This document shows, one piece after another, positions 34,614-43,117 of a DNA stretch of 46,580 bases (position 1 is the stretch's first letter; each line of letters opens with the position of its first letter). Origin of the DNA: an uncultured Acetatifactor sp. Its GTDB lineage: Bacteria > Bacillota > Clostridia > Lachnospirales > Lachnospiraceae. The notes under the pieces were generated by a model. It saw nothing but the letters and a program-made list of their open reading frames with translations. It was not told where the DNA came from and searched no databases. The stretch lies in contig NZ_CAJUCP010000050.1 in NCBI RefSeq assembly GCF_910585425.1, positions 1 through 46,580 on the forward strand, in the 5' to 3' direction. The translations under genes were made by a program, and so were the position numbers.

Positions 34614-36311
34614 ATGAAAAGAAGTTTTCATGGAAAGAAGGGCCTTTGTGTTCTTCTGGTTACGGCGCTTCTGGCAATGGCTGTACTGGGCGGATGCGCA
34701 GACGGCACAGGAGAGTCTTCGGAGGATAATTCCTCAAAGGAGTCCACAACAGAATCCACACAGCCTGACTCCGGGCAGTCCGATGCTTCCACAGAATCTA
34801 ACGATTCAGAAGAAAGCACAGAGGCGCAGGAGAGCGGGGAGGAATCCGGTTCGGAGGGCGGGAGCGCTTCCGGGCAGGCCGGGGATATGTACGGCGGCTC
34901 CATCGTTGTAGGAGTACAACAGGATATCGACAGTCTTGACCCTCACAAAGCGACGGCGGCAGGAACGAGCGAAATTTTATTCAATGTTTTCGAGGGCTTG
35001 GTAAAGCCCGATGAGAACGGCAATCTGATCAATGCGGTAGCCAGTGACTACACAATCTCCGAGGATGGTCTGGTATACACCTTCACCTTGAGGGAAAACG
35101 TGAAGTTCCACAATGGCAATGTCGTGACAGCTGAGGATGTGAAGTACTCTCTGGAGAGGGTATCGGGACTGCTGGATGGCACGCCCTTAAGTTCCACGCT
35201 GAACGCGATTGAATCCGTAGACATCATAGACGAAAAGACGGTTCAGGTGACAGTAGGGAGCGCCAACACAGAGCTGATCTACAGCTTCGTGGCAGCCATC
35301 ATCCCCGCGGGCAGCGGAGAGGGAGAGGCGGTGGATCCCATTGGCACCGGGCCGTTTTCTTTTGTTTCCTACAAGCCCCAGGAAGGGATCGTCCTGGCGA
35401 AGAATCCGGACTACTGGCAGGAGGGTCTGCCCTATCTGGATCAGGTGGAGTTCAAGATTTCAGGCAGCGCCGACACGGCCCTTTTGGAGCTCCAGGGCGG
35501 CACCATCGACTTCTACGCCTACCTGACGAATTCCCAGGCCCAGGCCCTTCAGGGCAGCCACCAGGTGGTTTCGTCGCCCTCCAATGCGGTGCAGGCGCTG
35601 TATCTGAACAATGCGGTGGAGCCTCTGAATGACGTGCGGGTGCGCCAGGCCATTTCCTATGCCATAGACAAGGAAGAGATCAACAACTTCGTAGGGGGCG
35701 GGAAGGGCACGCTGATCAGCTCGGCCATGCTGCCCACGCTGAAGGAGAATTACGTGGACCTGAACGACACCTATGGCACCACGGCCAATGTGGAGAAAGC
35801 GAAAGAGCTGTTGGCGGATGCGGGATACCCGGACGGGTTCGACCTGGAGATCACCGTTCCCTCCAACTATGAGATCCACATGCAGACCGGAGAGGTGGTG
35901 GTGGAGCAGTTGAAGGCAGCGGGCATCCGGGCTACCATCAAGGCGGTGGAGTGGAGCACCTGGCTGGACGAGACCTACAAGGGGCGCCAGTACGAGGCCA
36001 CCATCGTCTCCCTGACCTGCGACATGACGCCGGGATACCTGATGAACCGTTTCCAGACCGACTCCAAGAAGAACTTCATCAATTTCAGCAGCGCGGAATA
36101 TGATGAGGTCTACACCAGGACCCAGGCCACTCTGGATCCCGCGGAGAAGGCAGAGTGCTACAAAGAGCTGCAGAAAATCCTCTGCGACGAGGCGGGCAGC
36201 GTGTTCATCCAGGTGGCGTCCAACCAGACGGCCATCAGCAAGAAGCTGGCGGGCTACAAGTTCTACCCTGTGTATGTGCAGGACATGAGCACAGTGTACA
36301 TCACCGAATAA
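34614..36311 (+). CDS. Peptide ABC transporter substrate-binding lipoprotein
   Basis: A 565-aa SBP_bac_5-family receptor for peptides (or nickel/other small molecules) on the outer face of the membrane. Signal peptide with lipobox LGGC, lipidated C28. A long linker of Ser, Glu and Thr (about 30-90) separates the anchor from the binding domain, which starts YGGSIVVGVQQDIDSLDPHKA. The segment YDSLT-type hallmark appears as NVFEGLVKPDENGN and FTLRENVKFHNGNVVTAEDVKYSLER. ATG 34614 has AGGAG upstream; the frame is open 75 bases farther. First gene of the transport operon. Confidence 0.93.
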   Translation: MKRSFHGKKGLCVLLVTALLAMAVLGGCADGTGESSEDNSSKESTTESTQPDSGQSDASTESNDSEESTEAQESGEESGSEGGSASGQAGDMYGGSIVVGVQQDIDSLDPHKATAAGTSEILFNVFEGLVKPDENGNLINAVASDYTISEDGLVYTFTLRENVKFHNGNVVTAEDVKYSLERVSGLLDGTPLSSTLNAIESVDIIDEKTVQVTVGSANTELIYSFVAAIIPAGSGEGEAVDPIGTGPFSFVSYKPQEGIVLAKNPDYWQEGLPYLDQVEFKISGSADTALLELQGGTIDFYAYLTNSQAQALQGSHQVVSSPSNAVQALYLNNAVEPLNDVRVRQAISYAIDKEEINNFVGGGKGTLISSAMLPTLKENYVDLNDTYGTTANVEKAKELLADAGYPDGFDLEITVPSNYEIHMQTGEVVVEQLKAAGIRATIKAVEWSTWLDETYKGRQYEATIVSLTCDMTPGYLMNRFQTDSKKNFINFSSAEYDEVYTRTQATLDPAEKAECYKELQKILCDEAGSVFIQVASNQTAISKKLAGYKFYPVYVQDMSTVYITE

Positions 36312-36368
36312 AAAGAGCCTCGGCACTGAAGTGAAGAGGCGGAACTGGAATAAAAAGGAGGCGGCAGC

Positions 36369-37328
36369 GTGAAATATTTAGGTAAGAAAACCATCACTCT
36401 CATTATGACATTGTTCCTTGTTTCCGTTGCCGCTTTCCTTGCGTTCCAGATCATCCCCGGGGACGTGGTCACGTCCATCCTGGGGACGGAAGCCACTCCC
36501 GAGAGGGAGGAGCAGCTTCGGGAAGAGCTGGGATTCAACGACCCGCCGGCAGTCCGGTACTTCAACTGGATGTCGGGGGTGGCAAAGGGCGATTTGGGAG
36601 TCAGCTATCGCTACTCCAGGAACATGAACGAGATGATGCCGGTGGCGGAGCTGATCGGGGACAAGCTTCCCGTGACGCTGTGGCTGGCGGCGCTGGCGCT
36701 GGCATTGATCATACTGGTGTCCATCCCGCTGGGGGTGCTCTGGGCCAGGAGCGGCAGCCGTCTGCTGGACGCCGTCCTGGGCGTCATCACCCAGGCCACT
36801 ATGGCGGTGCCTTCCTTCTTTCTGGGCATCCTGGTGACTTTCGCGTTCGGCATCGTCCTGAAGCTTTTCGCGCCCGGCGGCTATATCAGCTATGAGGAGG
36901 ACTTCACGGGCTTCCTGGGATACCTGCTGTTCCCGGCGCTGTCCATCGCCCTGCCGAAAATCGCCATGACGGCAAGGTTCCTACGCAATTCCATGCTGAC
37001 GGAGGTGGGCACGGACTATGTGCGCACGGCCTACAGCAAGGGCTGCACCAAGCGGCGGGTCATGTATGCCCATGTGCTCCGCAATGCCATGATGCCCGTG
37101 GTCACTTTCCTGGGGATGATTGTGGCGGAAATCGTGGCGGGCAGCATCGTGATCGAGCAGGTGTTCGGCCTGCCCGGCATCGGCAGGCTGCTGATCAGCG
37201 CCATCTCCACCAGGGATTTCCCGGTGGTGCAGATACTGATCCTGTATATCACTTTCGTAGTGATTGTTGTATACTATTTCGTGGATGTGATTTACCGGCT
37301 CATCGACCCGCGCATCAGCGGGAAGTGA
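36369..37328 (+). CDS. Peptide ABC transporter permease, DppB/OppB type
   Basis: A 319-aa permease with six membrane helices. The first helix is followed by the conserved IPGDVV and the lipoprotein-family spacer LREELGFNDPPAVRYFNWM; the EAA loop is in EVGTDYVRTAYSKGCTKRRVMYAHVLRNA. It starts with GTG at 36369, with AAGGAGG about 10 bases upstream. It pairs with the permease at 37766 to form the channel. Confidence 0.95.
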   Translation: MKYLGKKTITLIMTLFLVSVAAFLAFQIIPGDVVTSILGTEATPEREEQLREELGFNDPPAVRYFNWMSGVAKGDLGVSYRYSRNMNEMMPVAELIGDKLPVTLWLAALALALIILVSIPLGVLWARSGSRLLDAVLGVITQATMAVPSFFLGILVTFAFGIVLKLFAPGGYISYEEDFTGFLGYLLFPALSIALPKIAMTARFLRNSMLTEVGTDYVRTAYSKGCTKRRVMYAHVLRNAMMPVVTFLGMIVAEIVAGSIVIEQVFGLPGIGRLLISAISTRDFPVVQILILYITFVVIVVYYFVDVIYRLIDPRISGK

Positions 37329-37352
37329 GGAGGAAACGGAGAGGAAGCGGAT

Positions 37353-37682
37353 ATGGATAAGACATTTAAAGATATGGAAGAGATGTATCGAGGGATTGCG
37401 GAGCGGTTCCGCAAAATCGAGGGGAAAAAGTGGAATGCGGAAGGGGCCATGATCGAACTGTCCAAGCAGGTGGGCGAACTGGCGAAACAGGTCATGATAA
37501 AGGAAAGATATTACGCATTGGAGGGTGATGTGGAAGATGTGGACGCATGCCTGGGCAATGAACTGGCGGATGTGATCGCCCAGGTGATGAGGCTGGCGGA
37601 TTTCTACAAAATAGATTTGGAGAAAGCATTTGTGGAGGCAAGGGAGGACGAGGACAGATACCTGAAATCCAGAGGTGTCTGA
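37353..37682 (+). CDS. MazG-like nucleotide pyrophosphohydrolase
   Basis: A 109-aa all-helical protein of MazG/dUTPase-like type. The metal-binding acids are in MIELSKQVGELAKQ and in NELADVIAQVMRLAD (ExxD). Such small enzymes remove pyrophosphate from abnormal nucleoside triphosphates. It lies between the two permease genes with short gaps on both sides (24 and 83 bases), which is not typical for a peptide transporter operon, and no functional link is evident. Confidence 0.7.
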   Translation: MDKTFKDMEEMYRGIAERFRKIEGKKWNAEGAMIELSKQVGELAKQVMIKERYYALEGDVEDVDACLGNELADVIAQVMRLADFYKIDLEKAFVEAREDEDRYLKSRGV

Positions 37683-37765
37683 CGGCTCGTCCGCGAAGGG
37701 ACATCATGCCCCGAATGCGAAGGGCTTCAGCAAGGCGGCATCGGAAGCAGGAAAAGGAGAATCCC

Positions 37766-38620
37766 ATGGGACAGAAGGACAGCGGAAAATGGAAGAGAGG
37801 CATTCCATGGAAGAGGAGCATTCCATACAACAAATATTTTCTGGCAGGGCTGATCATGACAGGCCTTGCCGTGGCGCTGGGCGTGGTGGGATTTTTCTGG
37901 ACGCCTTACAGCACTACGGCCATGTCGGCATCGGAAAAGTTCAATCCGCCGTCCCTGCTCCATATCTTCGGCACGGACAATTTCGGCCGGGACATCTTCT
38001 CCAGGGTCATGAAAGGACTGGGCACCACCATCGGCATCAGCAGCCTGGTAGTGCTCATTTCCGGTTCCGTGGGCATCCTCCTGGGGGCGCTGACAGGGTA
38101 TTTCGGCGGCATTGCGGATGAGATCGTCATGCGGATCACGGATGCCGTCAACGGATTCCCCAGCATCCTCCTGACACTGGTCATCATAAGCCTTCTGGGC
38201 AGCGGTAGGCAGAATGTGATCATCTCTCTGGGAATCGTGTTCGTGCCAAGCTATGTGCGGATGGTGCGGAGCCAATACCTGAAACTGCGGGATGCGGACT
38301 ATATCAGGCGGGCCAGGCTGTTGGGCGTCAAGGACTTCCGGATCCTGTTCGTCCACATCCTGCCCAATATCTTCTCCGTGTTCTGGGTCTCCGTGATGAT
38401 CGGCTTCAACAATGCCATCCTGGCAGAATCCGGCATGAGCTATCTGGGCATAGGCGTGCAGCCCCCGGAGGCCAGCCTGGGCAACATGCTCTCGGACGCC
38501 CAGGGATATCTCCAGGCCGCGCCCTGGTACGCCCTCTTTGTGGGAATGTCCATCGTGTGGGTGGTGCTGGGCTTCTCCCTGTTCGGCGAGGGAATACGCA
38601 GGGGGAAAGTTTCCGAGTGA
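37766..38620 (+). CDS. Peptide ABC transporter permease, DppC/OppC type
   Basis: A 284-aa permease. The hydrophobic core starts at about residue 22; the conserved HIFGTDNFGRDIFSRVM follows the first helix, and the EAA loop is in LRDADYIRRARLLGVKDFRILFVHILPN. ATG 37766 is chosen since AAAAGGAGA lies just upstream and the homologous region begins shortly after. Residues 8-20 (KWKRGIPWKRSIP) come from two units of the 18-bp repeat and are not part of the family. The frame is open 60 bases upstream. Confidence 0.95.
   Translation: MGQKDSGKWKRGIPWKRSIPYNKYFLAGLIMTGLAVALGVVGFFWTPYSTTAMSASEKFNPPSLLHIFGTDNFGRDIFSRVMKGLGTTIGISSLVVLISGSVGILLGALTGYFGGIADEIVMRITDAVNGFPSILLTLVIISLLGSGRQNVIISLGIVFVPSYVRMVRSQYLKLRDADYIRRARLLGVKDFRILFVHILPNIFSVFWVSVMIGFNNAILAESGMSYLGIGVQPPEASLGNMLSDAQGYLQAAPWYALFVGMSIVWVVLGFSLFGEGIRRGKVSE
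37789..37824 (+). repeat. 18-bp repeat, two units inside the dppC-like gene
   Basis: Units ATGGAAGAGAGGCATTCC (37789-37806) and ATGGAAGAGGAGCATTCC (37807-37824). They are one and two bases from the valS consensus but are read in a different frame, giving WKRGIP and WKRSIP where valS gives MEERHS. Confidence 0.85.
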
Positions 38621-38893
38621 CAGGGCAGGAGGCATTGGGTCGGCGTCATAGACGTACACTATATCAGACGTACCCACCGGCAGAAGGACTTCGATGCAGT
38701 GAAAGAGGGGGAATTGCCCGTCCGCCTTACAAGAAATACGGGGAAAGTGACATATGTCCTGTATTGGGTGCCATTCCATTACAGAACGTCAAGGGGCGGT
38801 GAGGGGCCCTTTTCCGAAAGGAAGAAACTATTTCAAGGACAGGAGGCAGGGCCGCAGCCTGGCGGGGAACGCGCAGGGGCCCGGAAAAGGAAA

Positions 38894-40864
38894 ATGAAGA
38901 AGATTCAGACGAAGATCATGATTTTGGTTGCGATTGCCACAATGGGAGTCTCCCTGATCAATGTGGCGCTGGGTACGGCAATCTCCCGCAACTCCACTGT
39001 GGCGGCTCTGGAGAAGACTTTGGGTGAGACGGCCAGGCTGGCGGCTCTGGCGGCCCAGAACATAATATCCACCTATACCCTGACCATATCGGAACTGGCC
39101 TCTTCCCCCATCCTTTCGGATCCGGAGGCTACGCCCGAGGAGAAGCAGGCATTCATCCAGACCAGAGTGGATGCCTATTATATGCGGTTCGGCGGCATGG
39201 CGGACACGGAGGGCTATGACGTGTTCCACGATGCGGACGTCTCCGGGGAACCCTTTTTCCAGGCGGCTCTCCAGGGGAAGAGCTATATGTCCGTCCCCTA
39301 CAGGGAAGGCGACGACATGTACCTGGTGGTGTCCGCGCCCGTGATGTCCCAGGGCAGCGTGACCGGAGTGGTGTACTTCCACTGCGATACCAATATCCTG
39401 CAGTCCATCATAGAGGGCATCCAGATCGGAGAGGACGCCGACGCTTATATTCTGGATAAGGAGGGCACTACCATCGCTGCCCTGGAAATCGAGGAAGTGC
39501 TGAGCCAGGAGAACCTCCTCCGGGAGATGGAGGAGAACCCGGGTGACAGCTTTGTCCGGGAACTGGGAGCCATCGAGGCGAAGATGGTGGCAGGGGAAAG
39601 CGGCGTGGGAAGATACACCTATACCGAGGACGATACGGACTACATCCAGGGCTATGCCCCCATCCCCGGCACGGACGGCTGGAGCGTGGCCGTGACCATC
39701 AGTGAGGATGAATTCCTGCACTACACCTATATGGGCAATAATGTCCAGATGGGGGTCAGCGTAGCGCTGTGCCTGGTGGTAATCGTGATATCGGCCTTTG
39801 TGTGCCGCTCCATCGCAGGGCCCATCGTGAAATGCGCCGCGCGCCTGCAGGCCCTGTCCCAGGGCGATTTAAAGAGCCCCATCCCTCAGGGGAAAGGCAG
39901 GGACGAGACCAGAGTGCTGGCGGATTCCACTGCCCACATGGTACAGACTTTCAGGGTCATCCTGGAGGAGATCGGCGCGGTGCTGGGCAGCATCGCAAAC
40001 GGCGATCTGACCAGGGACGGCGGCAGCGCCCAGTATCCCGGGGACTTTAAGGCGCTCCAGGACGACCTGCGGACCATCACCGAGAAACTGAACCAGACCC
40101 TGGGAGGCATAGCGGCGGCCACGGCCCGGGTGTCCAGCGGCTCCGCCCAGGTGGCCTCCTCCGGCATGGCCCTGTCCCAGGGGGCCACGGAGCAGGCCAG
40201 TTCCGTGGAGGAGCTTTCCGCCACCCTGGAGGACATGGACAGAGATGCCAAAGAGACGGCCCGGCTGGCGGAAGAGACGAAGACGGCAGTGAACGGCGCG
40301 GAGGATAAGCTCCAGGAGAGCAGCCATTACATCCAGGACCTGAACGATGCCATGGAGTCCATCACCGCATCCTCCAATGAAATCAAGCGCATCATAGACA
40401 CCATAGAGGACATTGCCCTCCAGACCAACATCCTGGCCCTGAATGCCTCCGTGGAGGCCGCCAGGGCAGGAGAGGCAGGCAAGGGATTTGCGGTGGTGGC
40501 CAATGAGGTGCGGGAGCTGGCCAACAAATCCGACGAGGCCACCAAGGCCACCATGGAGATGATACGTCGCTCCATCCAGGCCGTGGGCAGCGGCAGCGAA
40601 GCCGTGGCCAATGTGACGGCATCCGTGTCCGACGTGGTGGTGCTGGCGGGCCAGGCGGCAGGACAGATGGAAGTGATGGCGGAGGCCGTGGAGCGCCAGA
40701 CAGGCTCCATCAACCAGGTCAGCGTGGCCGTGGGCCAGATTTCCGAGGTGGTGCAGTCCAATTCCGCCACGGCCCAGGAGAGCGCTGCCACCAGCGAGGA
40801 GCTCTCCAACCAGGCCGCGGTGCTCAAGCAGCTGGTGGGCGGCTTCACCCTTCGCAGACAGTGA
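38894..40864 (+). CDS. Methyl-accepting chemotaxis protein
   Basis: A 656-aa chemoreceptor: membrane helix 1 (about 8-28), an extracellular dCache-type sensor (about 30-280; note YDVFHDADVSGEPFFQAALQGKSYMSVPY), helix 2 (about 284-305), HAMP (about 305-360) and the cytoplasmic signalling hairpin. The hairpin tip is IDTIEDIALQTNILALNASVEAARAGEAGKGFAVVANEVRELA, given here in parts as the invariant MCP core (about residues 500-545). ATG 38894 has AAAAGGAAA upstream. It lies inside the peptide transporter operon, between permease and ATPase, so peptides or the binding protein are its likely stimulus. No flagellar gene is in the window. Confidence 0.95.
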   Translation: MKKIQTKIMILVAIATMGVSLINVALGTAISRNSTVAALEKTLGETARLAALAAQNIISTYTLTISELASSPILSDPEATPEEKQAFIQTRVDAYYMRFGGMADTEGYDVFHDADVSGEPFFQAALQGKSYMSVPYREGDDMYLVVSAPVMSQGSVTGVVYFHCDTNILQSIIEGIQIGEDADAYILDKEGTTIAALEIEEVLSQENLLREMEENPGDSFVRELGAIEAKMVAGESGVGRYTYTEDDTDYIQGYAPIPGTDGWSVAVTISEDEFLHYTYMGNNVQMGVSVALCLVVIVISAFVCRSIAGPIVKCAARLQALSQGDLKSPIPQGKGRDETRVLADSTAHMVQTFRVILEEIGAVLGSIANGDLTRDGGSAQYPGDFKALQDDLRTITEKLNQTLGGIAAATARVSSGSAQVASSGMALSQGATEQASSVEELSATLEDMDRDAKETARLAEETKTAVNGAEDKLQESSHYIQDLNDAMESITASSNEIKRIIDTIEDIALQTNILALNASVEAARAGEAGKGFAVVANEVRELANKSDEATKATMEMIRRSIQAVGSGSEAVANVTASVSDVVVLAGQAAGQMEVMAEAVERQTGSINQVSVAVGQISEVVQSNSATAQESAATSEELSNQAAVLKQLVGGFTLRRQ

Positions 40865-41038
40865 AAGGATACTTACGCTTAGCCCTAGGCTAACGCAGCG
40901 GTCAGTGCCGCTTCTAACGATGCAGTCCCCCCGTTGCAAGCATGTCTGGGGGGAATCAATGGGTGCAGGCAAAGCGCAAAATCGCGCCTGGAGGAACACC
41001 CGTATGGAGCGGATTTGCCCGCTTTGTGTCCGCTACCT

Positions 41039-41067
41039 TCCGCAGCCGGTCAGGGGCCGGCTGCGGA
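41039..41067 (+). promoter_or_regulatory. Stable hairpin before the double ATPase gene
   Basis: An 11-bp perfect stem (41039-41049 with 41057-41067) with a 7-nt loop, 10 bases before the ribosome binding site AGGAGG (41078-41083). No T run follows. It could stabilise the mRNA of the ATPase or modulate its translation; the 228-base gap after the chemoreceptor also has a C6/G6 hairpin near 40927-40955. Confidence 0.5.
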
Positions 41068-41092
41068 GAAGCCTGAAAGGAGGCGCTTTGGT

Positions 41093-42862
41093 TTGATTAG
41101 GATAGAGGATTTGTCCGTGGCTTTCGGGGATACGGAAGTGGTAAGGCATGTGGACCTGGAGCTTTCGGGGGGAGAGATCCTGGGCGTGGTGGGGGAATCC
41201 GGCTCCGGGAAATCCGTCACGGCCCTGACCCTCATGGGCCTTTCGGCAGATACGGCCAGAGTGACCACAGGCCGTATCCTTTTTGACGGCGTGACGCTGC
41301 AGGAGGCGGGCAGGCTCCGGGACAAGGCCCTCTACCGCAGCTACCAGGGGGCCCGCATGTCCATGGTGTTCCAGGAGCCGATGACTTCCCTGAACCCTAC
41401 CCAGAGGGCAGGGCGGCAGGTGGAGGAGACCCTGCGGCTCCACACGAAGATGACCGCCGGAGAGCGGCGGGAAAAGGTGCTGGAGGCGTTCCGGGCGGTG
41501 GGACTTAAGGAGCCTGAGAAAGTGTACGCAAGCTATCCCCACCAGCTCTCCGGCGGCATGCGCCAGCGGGTGATGATCGCCATGGCGGTGATTCTGCAGC
41601 CGGAGCTGATTGTGGCGGACGAGCCCACCACGGCCCTGGACGTGACTATACAGAACCAGATCATCGAGCTGCTGCGCCAGATCAACCAAAACCAGAAGAA
41701 CGCCATGCTCTTCATCACCCATGACCTGAACCTGGCCAGGCGGCTCTGCCACAGGATTGCGGTGATGAAGGACGGATGCGTGGTGGAACAGGGGCCCGCC
41801 GAGGAAATATTCCGGAATCCGAAGGAGGAATATACCAGAAAGCTGATAGAGGCCGTGCCCTCCCGGATGAAGAAGCGCAGGAAAGACGGGGATGCCATGG
41901 AAAACACAGCCGGGAGCCCCAGGACAAAGCGTTATTCTGCTCAGGAGCCGGGGGGATCTGTCAGCAGGGATGCCTCTGAGGGCATGCGGCCTGGGGCTGA
42001 GGGAACCCTCCCCGGGCGTGAATGCGGGCAGGATGCCGGTGGCCGGACGGAATCCCCTGTGGGCCCTGTCCTGGAGGTCAGGAATCTGTCCGTGTATTAT
42101 CAGGACGGCAAGGTGAGCTTTTCCGCCGGGGACAGGAAGAACCGGGAGGGAGGGAAGCTTTCCCTCAGGGAGAGACTTTCCGGCACGAAAAAGGAATGGG
42201 TGGTGTCAGGGGCCGATTTCCAGATCTATCCCGGGGAAAGCCTGGGGCTGGTGGGGGAGAGCGGCTGCGGCAAGACCTCCCTTTCCAAGGCGATTTTGGG
42301 TATGAACTGCCATATCCAGGGGGAGATCAGGCATCACAGCATCAGGCCCCAGATGATATTCCAGGATCCCTACAGCAGCCTGAATCCCGCCAAGACCATC
42401 GGATGGCTCCTCCAGGAACCACTGAGGGCTGAGGGGGCTCTGGACAGGACGAAGGCCATGACCAAGGGGGATATGGAGGCTGCCGCCTACGATATGCTCC
42501 GCAAGGTGGGGCTGGAGGAGAGCTATTTCCACCGCAGGCCCTCCCAGCTCTCCGGCGGCCAGCGCCAGCGGGTGAGCATCGGACAGGCCCTGATCACAGG
42601 CCCGGGCTTCCTGGTGGCGGACGAGCCTGTGTCGGCCCTGGATGTTACCATACAGGCCCAGATCATGGAGCTGCTGCAGAGGCTACAGCAGGAGCTGCAC
42701 CTGGCCTATCTGTTCATCTCCCACGACATCAATGTAGTCTATCAAATGTGCGACCGCATCATGATTATGCAGGAGGGCCGGATCATTGAAATCGGGGAGA
42801 CGGAGGAAGTCTTCAGCCATCCCAGGGAGGATTACACGAAGCTGCTGTTGAGCAATTCCTGA
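41093..42862 (+). CDS. Fused double ATPase of the peptide ABC transporter (DppD-DppF type)
   Basis: A 589-aa protein with two nucleotide-binding domains. Domain 1: Walker A GESGSGKS, signature LSGGMRQR, Walker B LIVADEPTTALD. Domain 2 (from about residue 325): Walker A GESGCGKT, signature LSGGQRQR, Walker B FLVADEPVSALD. A Gly/Pro-rich linker of about 65 residues (around 265-325) joins them. Separate dppD and dppF genes are commoner; fused forms such as YejF and GsiA are known. The start is TTG at 41093 with AGGAGG 9 bases upstream, where family similarity begins (IRIEDLSVAFG). Confidence 0.94.
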   Translation: MIRIEDLSVAFGDTEVVRHVDLELSGGEILGVVGESGSGKSVTALTLMGLSADTARVTTGRILFDGVTLQEAGRLRDKALYRSYQGARMSMVFQEPMTSLNPTQRAGRQVEETLRLHTKMTAGERREKVLEAFRAVGLKEPEKVYASYPHQLSGGMRQRVMIAMAVILQPELIVADEPTTALDVTIQNQIIELLRQINQNQKNAMLFITHDLNLARRLCHRIAVMKDGCVVEQGPAEEIFRNPKEEYTRKLIEAVPSRMKKRRKDGDAMENTAGSPRTKRYSAQEPGGSVSRDASEGMRPGAEGTLPGRECGQDAGGRTESPVGPVLEVRNLSVYYQDGKVSFSAGDRKNREGGKLSLRERLSGTKKEWVVSGADFQIYPGESLGLVGESGCGKTSLSKAILGMNCHIQGEIRHHSIRPQMIFQDPYSSLNPAKTIGWLLQEPLRAEGALDRTKAMTKGDMEAAAYDMLRKVGLEESYFHRRPSQLSGGQRQRVSIGQALITGPGFLVADEPVSALDVTIQAQIMELLQRLQQELHLAYLFISHDINVVYQMCDRIMIMQEGRIIEIGETEEVFSHPREDYTKLLLSNS

Positions 42863-42980
42863 GTGGCAGTGTAAAGAAAGCATCCTGCCCGGCGGATAGG
42901 ATTGAAGGGTAACAGGCCCGCAATCCCTATTCCGGGCTTGAGGGAGGGCAGAAAGCTGTCATTTTGAAGGAGGTGAGATT

Positions 42981-43022
42981 ATGTTGTTGGCTATTGTGTC
43001 GGCTCCGTGCAAAGTCTTTTAG
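42981..43022 (+). CDS. 13-aa leader peptide of the MFS efflux gene
   Basis: AAGGAGGTGAG gives a very strong ribosome binding site 4 bases before ATG 42981. The peptide is MLLAIVSAPCKVF. Such a short, strongly translated peptide before a drug-efflux gene is typical of ribosome-stalling attenuators. Its last codons overlap the pairing segment GCAAAGTC (43009-43016) described in the next entry. Confidence 0.65.
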   Translation: MLLAIVSAPCKVF

Positions 43023-43117
43023 GGCAGGATTGCATGGAGTAGAATGACTGCTCTGGGACTTTGCTTGTTTCGATTCTGAGAGAGAAAGAAAACGAAATCT
43101 GACAAGGAGCAAAGTCT
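43009..43117 (+). promoter_or_regulatory. Alternative-pairing attenuator of the MFS gene
   Basis: GCAAAGTC occurs at 43009-43016 (end of the leader peptide) and again at 43109-43116, between the ribosome binding site AAGGAG and the MFS ATG (43118). Between them GACTTTGC (43057-43064) is complementary to both. Pairing with the second copy would hide the start of the MFS gene; pairing with the first would free it. TTGT just after 43064 can also pair with ACAA at 43102-43105. No T run is present, so control would be at translation. Confidence 0.6.
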
